NCBI GenBank assembly: GCA_016714085.1
Contig: JADJNW010000014.1
Coordinates: 124,001-188,000 of the forward strand
Length of the DNA stretch: 64,000 nucleotides
Origin: Saprospiraceae bacterium
Lineage (GTDB): Bacteria > Bacteroidota > Bacteroidia > Chitinophagales > Saprospiraceae
Direction of reading: 5' to 3'
Part shown: positions 61,166 to 64,000 of the stretch, one piece after another
Layout: each line of letters starts with the position of its first letter
Numbering within the stretch: position 1 is the first letter of the stretch
Translations under genes and position numbers: made by a program
The notes under the pieces: model-generated
What the model was told of the DNA's origin: nothing
The model's database searches: none
Seen by the model: the letters and a program-made list of their open reading frames with translations, nothing else

Positions 61166-61690
61166 TTATAATAATTTACTTCGTAATAGCTGTTTCAATT
61201 CTTCTACAGAAAGGCCCATTCCAAGTATCGTGCCTCTGCCATCCAGTAATATACGAGTCGGCAGTTGTTTTACGCCATAAAGCTTTGCCAATGGGGCATC
61301 AAAGATATTTTCTGTTGACGAATTATCAAGAATATGATAAACGATACGTAATTTATCTTCTCTGATAATTCGGCGATAATCGGATTCATTGGAATTAACA
61401 GCGATTCCTACGATATTAAAATCTTGTCCATTTTCAAAATAACCATCTTGAAACTGCTGATAGACATCCATCAGCGCCGAATGCTCGGTCCGACAAGCTT
61501 CGCAATCGGTGGCCCAAAAATACAGCAGCGTATACGTGCCCTGCAAATCTGAAAGCTTCAAGTGGACTCCGCCTATAGTAGTGGTACCGAAGGCAGGTGC
61601 TGGTTTGCCGATTTCTAAATTTTGACGTACGCACCCCAAAAATAATTGATTGATAATCAGAGAAATTATGATAAAACCACACTTTTTCAT
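61166..61690 (-). CDS. Thioredoxin-like (TlpA/AhpC-TSA) lipoprotein
   Basis: 174 residues. The signal is MKKCGFIIISLIINQLFLGC with a lipobox Cys20. The thioredoxin-fold domain follows: GKPAPAFGTTTIGGVHLKLSDLQG, LLYFWATDCEACRTEHSAL with the C-x-x-C site, and LYGVKQLPTRILLDGRG with the cis-Pro. It is likely a membrane-anchored periplasmic disulfide reductase. It is transcribed towards grpE on the same strand, 29 bases upstream of its start. Confidence 0.9.
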   Translation of the reverse strand: MKKCGFIIISLIINQLFLGCVRQNLEIGKPAPAFGTTTIGGVHLKLSDLQGTYTLLYFWATDCEACRTEHSALMDVYQQFQDGYFENGQDFNIVGIAVNSNESDYRRIIREDKLRIVYHILDNSSTENIFDAPLAKLYGVKQLPTRILLDGRGTILGMGLSVEELKQLLRSKLL

Positions 61691-61808
61691 CTTTCTTCTA
61701 ACATTTATATAAAATTCTCGTAACTACTTTCGTTATATCGCAATTCATTGGGTGAAGATAGGATTTTGTTTAAAAAATATAAGATTAGGTTTTCTAACAA
61801 AAATAGCT

Positions 61809-62693
61809 ATGCGCAAGATTGTACCAGGCACGATACCTACTGCGGATTTTCATCAATACCTCTTGGGGGCGGTGTCGCCGCGACCGATTGCTTTTGCCAG
61901 TACTTTGGATAAAAATGGCGTGCCAAATCTCGCACCGTATAGTTTTTTCAACTGTTTTAGCTCTAATCCTCCAATTTTGGTGTTTTCGTCCAATCGAAAA
62001 GTAGGAAACAATACAACGAAAGATACACTGCATAATGTAATGGAGACGGGCGAAGTCGTGATCAATGTGGTGACGTATAATATAGTGCGGCAGGCTGCTA
62101 TCACCAGCATTGAATATCCGCCGGAGGTGAGCGAATTTGAAAAAGCAGGGTTCACGCCTATTGCTTCGGAGCTTGTCAAACCTTTCCGTGTTAAGGAATC
62201 GCCGATACACATAGAATGCAAGGTAAATCAGATTATCCCACTTGGTGAGCAAGGTGGCGCCGGGCATCTGATCATTTGCGAAGTATTGCAAATGCACATT
62301 GATGAAGCTGTTTTAGATGAAAAAGAGCGGATTGATCCACATAAAATTGACCTCATGGGGCGCATGGGCCGTGCTTTCTATGTACGGGCGAGCGGCGAAG
62401 CGGTGCATACGATTTTTCAACCATACAATATATTGGGAATCGGTTTTGATCAATTGCCGAAAGGCATTCGTCATAGCAAAATATTGACGGGCAATGATTT
62501 AGGACAACTGGCTGCACTAACCGAAGCACCTGCCAGGTCTTCTGTTTTGGAATTGAAAAATGACCCTTATATTCAACAATTATTGCAGTCTGAAAATCCG
62601 CTCGAAGAACTCCACCGCTACGCCCAGAAAGAGCTGGCTAAGGAAAATGTGGCCTTAGCAGCTCGGATTGCTTGGTTAGGGGAGCAATTATAA
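61809..62693 (+). CDS. Flavin reductase family protein (flavoredoxin-like)
   Basis: 294 residues from ATG 61809. FMN-binding split-barrel: LGAVSPRPIAFASTLDKNGVPNLAPYSFFN, PPILVFSSNRKVGNNTTKDT, and GEVVINVVTYNIVRQAAITS, typical of the flavoredoxin/DUF447 type. A C-terminal extension of ~90 residues (KGIRHSKILTGNDLGQLAA...) is seen in Bacteroidota members. It probably transfers electrons from reduced flavin to an unknown acceptor. The ATG at 61752 adds 19 unrelated residues. Its last codons overlap the stop of the next gene through a TTATAA palindrome. Confidence 0.9.
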   Translation: MRKIVPGTIPTADFHQYLLGAVSPRPIAFASTLDKNGVPNLAPYSFFNCFSSNPPILVFSSNRKVGNNTTKDTLHNVMETGEVVINVVTYNIVRQAAITSIEYPPEVSEFEKAGFTPIASELVKPFRVKESPIHIECKVNQIIPLGEQGGAGHLIICEVLQMHIDEAVLDEKERIDPHKIDLMGRMGRAFYVRASGEAVHTIFQPYNILGIGFDQLPKGIRHSKILTGNDLGQLAALTEAPARSSVLELKNDPYIQQLLQSENPLEELHRYAQKELAKENVALAARIAWLGEQL

Positions 62694-63667
62694 TCCTTTT
62701 GATGCCAGCCATTCAAACATCGGTTTCTTAAAAGGAGCGCGTTTTTTTTGTGAATGACCAAGGAATGGTCAGCTTCAGGAAACGATAGAATGTGGTAATC
62801 CCTATTTTTTGCTTTCATTTGTTCCAGTCGCTGAATGCTCAATTCCACCGGGCAAAAGCGGTCTACAGCGGCATCTCCGTACAACCAAAGAACAGGGATA
62901 GATAATTGCTCCAAATACTGTTGCGGTTCAAAGTCCATTACGCTGCGATACCACTGGCGATAAGCGTGTTCAGCCTCCATTGGTTCTCTCCTGCCATCGT
63001 ACCGACTCAGCCAGCGCTTATTTTTATGTTGTTCCCATAATTGGGCAAATTTTTCAAATGCATACTTTCCTCTGCTCACATCCTCATCCAAAAGGTGCAT
63101 TTCGCGTACTTCTGCAATTTCTGCATCGTTGAAGCCTTCCGCCTTCAAACGGGCAGCCCGCTCAAAAATTCTATCTTCTGATACCGTCGAAACAGAAGCT
63201 GATTGAATGACCATAAACGCTACCTTGCCAGACTTCACCGCCGCCAATGGTGCTACCCAGCCGCCTTGACTCGCCGCAAAAAAGCCAATTTTCTGTTTGT
63301 CTATTTCTAGTCTTTCGCTCAAAAACTGCACGGCTGCTGCTGCATCGCCAGCCAAATCCTCAAAACTGAAATAATTCCAGGCATTGGCGTCACCTTGTGA
63401 TTTGCCTACTCCACGTTTGTCATAAGCCAGCGCTGCGTAGCCTTGTTCTACCCATTTTTCGGCTTCTTTCAGATAATTGTCACGTGTTTCCTGTCCAGAC
63501 CCATGAATGAATACCACAGCAGGGAAAGATTTCTTGCCTTCGGGCATCAAGAGCGTCCCGGCAAGCGTAATGTCGCCATTTTTAAAATAAATTTCTTCGG
63601 ATGTATTTGCCTGCAAAAAGCTCCCAAATAGACAGAATACGCAAATAACAAAGAGTCTCTTTTTCAT
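62688..63667 (-). CDS. Alpha/beta hydrolase (dipeptidyl-peptidase/acyl-esterase-like), C-terminal frameshift
   Basis: The signal peptide (MKKRLFVICVFCLFGSFLQA) is followed by an alpha/beta-hydrolase: GTLLMPEGKKSFPAVVFIHGSGQETRDN (oxyanion), YDKRGVGKSQGD, nucleophile elbow GFFAASQGGWVAPL (Ser), and catalytic His in PEADHSLV. The open frame to 62618 ends in unlike sequence. Adding one A to the A8 run (T8 at 62742-62749) continues as HKKKRAPFKKPMFEWLASKGL and stops at 62688, giving 326 residues and a compact join with the flavin reductase gene. It is probably a secreted esterase or peptidase; the substrate is unknown. Confidence 0.88.
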
Positions 63668-63760
63668 ATAAAATCCTTTTTCGGGTGAAAAATATTCCAC
63701 AATCATAAGGATTAGAAAAAGACAAAGCGTGTCGCTACGCGTATTGGAACTACTAAATCA

Positions 63761-64000
63761 TTACTTGGTGACTTTTAATGTCCAACCAGTTAATGTTTCA
63801 AAGTACCCATCCACAAATTTTTTCAATTGGGGCATTTCGGTATCATCCAATTTCCCAGTGCTTGTTTCAAAATAACCGTGATTAGCAGATGGAAATACTT
63901 TAAATGTTACATTTTTGATATTGCCACTTTTCTCAAATACTTCCTGGAACAGCGCCATATTGGTTTTCATGTCGGTGTACCTATCGAGTTCTCCGCCAAT
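63761..64000 (-). CDS. Alpha/beta hydrolase C-terminal end, cut by the window edge
   Basis: An open frame runs from the window edge (IGGELDRYTDM...) to a stop at 63761. Visible features: VTFKVFPSANHGYFET, a catalytic-His segment of an alpha/beta-hydrolase, and the closing LKKFVDGYFETLTGWTLKV. The start and nucleophile are outside the window. It is read in the same direction as the hydrolase at 62688, so the two may be a tandem pair. Product class is inferred only from the C-terminus. Confidence 0.6.
   Translation of the reverse strand: MGGELDRYTDMKTNMALFQEVFEKSGNIKNVTFKVFPSANHGYFETSTGKLDDTEMPQLKKFVDGYFETLTGWTLKVTK

Overview
The window comes from a member of the Bacteroidota, most likely a Saprospiria- or Chitinophagia-like environmental lineage. 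The evidence is a gliding-motility lipoprotein (GldH), a T9SS C-terminal sorting domain on a secreted GH13 enzyme, many Bacteroidota-restricted families (DUF5606, DUF5690, TIGR02757, TlpA-DUF3738), a glycine-rich RRM protein, and repeated use of the Bacteroidota promoter TTTG-N17-23-TAnnTTTG without clear Shine-Dalgarno sites. It looks like ordinary chromosome with lineage-specific genes; I see no phage, integrase, IS transposase, rRNA operon or CRISPR array.

Layout: 1-6.8 kb holds an SBBP-repeat protein (cut by the window edge), recA, a palindromic element, an M3 peptidase, a DUF5606 protein, an FRG-domain protein, an AT-rich lipoprotein and a small membrane protein. 6.8-9.2 kb is a molybdate ABC transporter (modABC). 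9.2-13.7 kb carries a DUF5690 transporter-like protein, a four-helix-bundle protein, an ABC-F ATPase and a Uma2 nuclease. 13.8-16.6 kb is a three-gene cluster led by an EAD11-like adaptor fused through a membrane helix to an extracytoplasmic domain. 17-21 kb has an outer-membrane protein, nadE and a LytTR two-component pair. 21-31 kb carries secreted or envelope proteins and small enzymes. Near 31.2-31.45 kb is an unidentified RNA that can be drawn as a tRNA cloverleaf with a very long variable arm and has its own promoter and terminator. 31.5-42.7 kb is mostly metabolic genes, including a radical-SAM KamA-like enzyme beside an aminotransferase and an M20 amidohydrolase. 42.7-49.2 kb holds two divergent ~1045-residue VPS10/sortilin-like beta-propeller proteins. 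49.2-56 kb has an AT-rich PIN protein, a TreS-maltokinase fusion that lacks the GH13 nucleophile, and an ECF41 sigma factor with its usual oxidoreductase neighbour. 56-64 kb has LolA, two RRM proteins, a metallopeptidase, gldH, dnaJ-grpE, a thioredoxin lipoprotein, a flavin reductase and two hydrolases.

Main caution: at least ten recognisable genes (including dnaJ and modA) are broken by one-base indels, mostly missing bases in short homopolymers. Restoring the base gives a continuous family-like protein each time. The simplest reading is residual long-read sequencing error. I give the full restored gene span for these and name the break. Coding starts were moved to the signal peptide or conserved N-terminus where the longest open frame was clearly too long.
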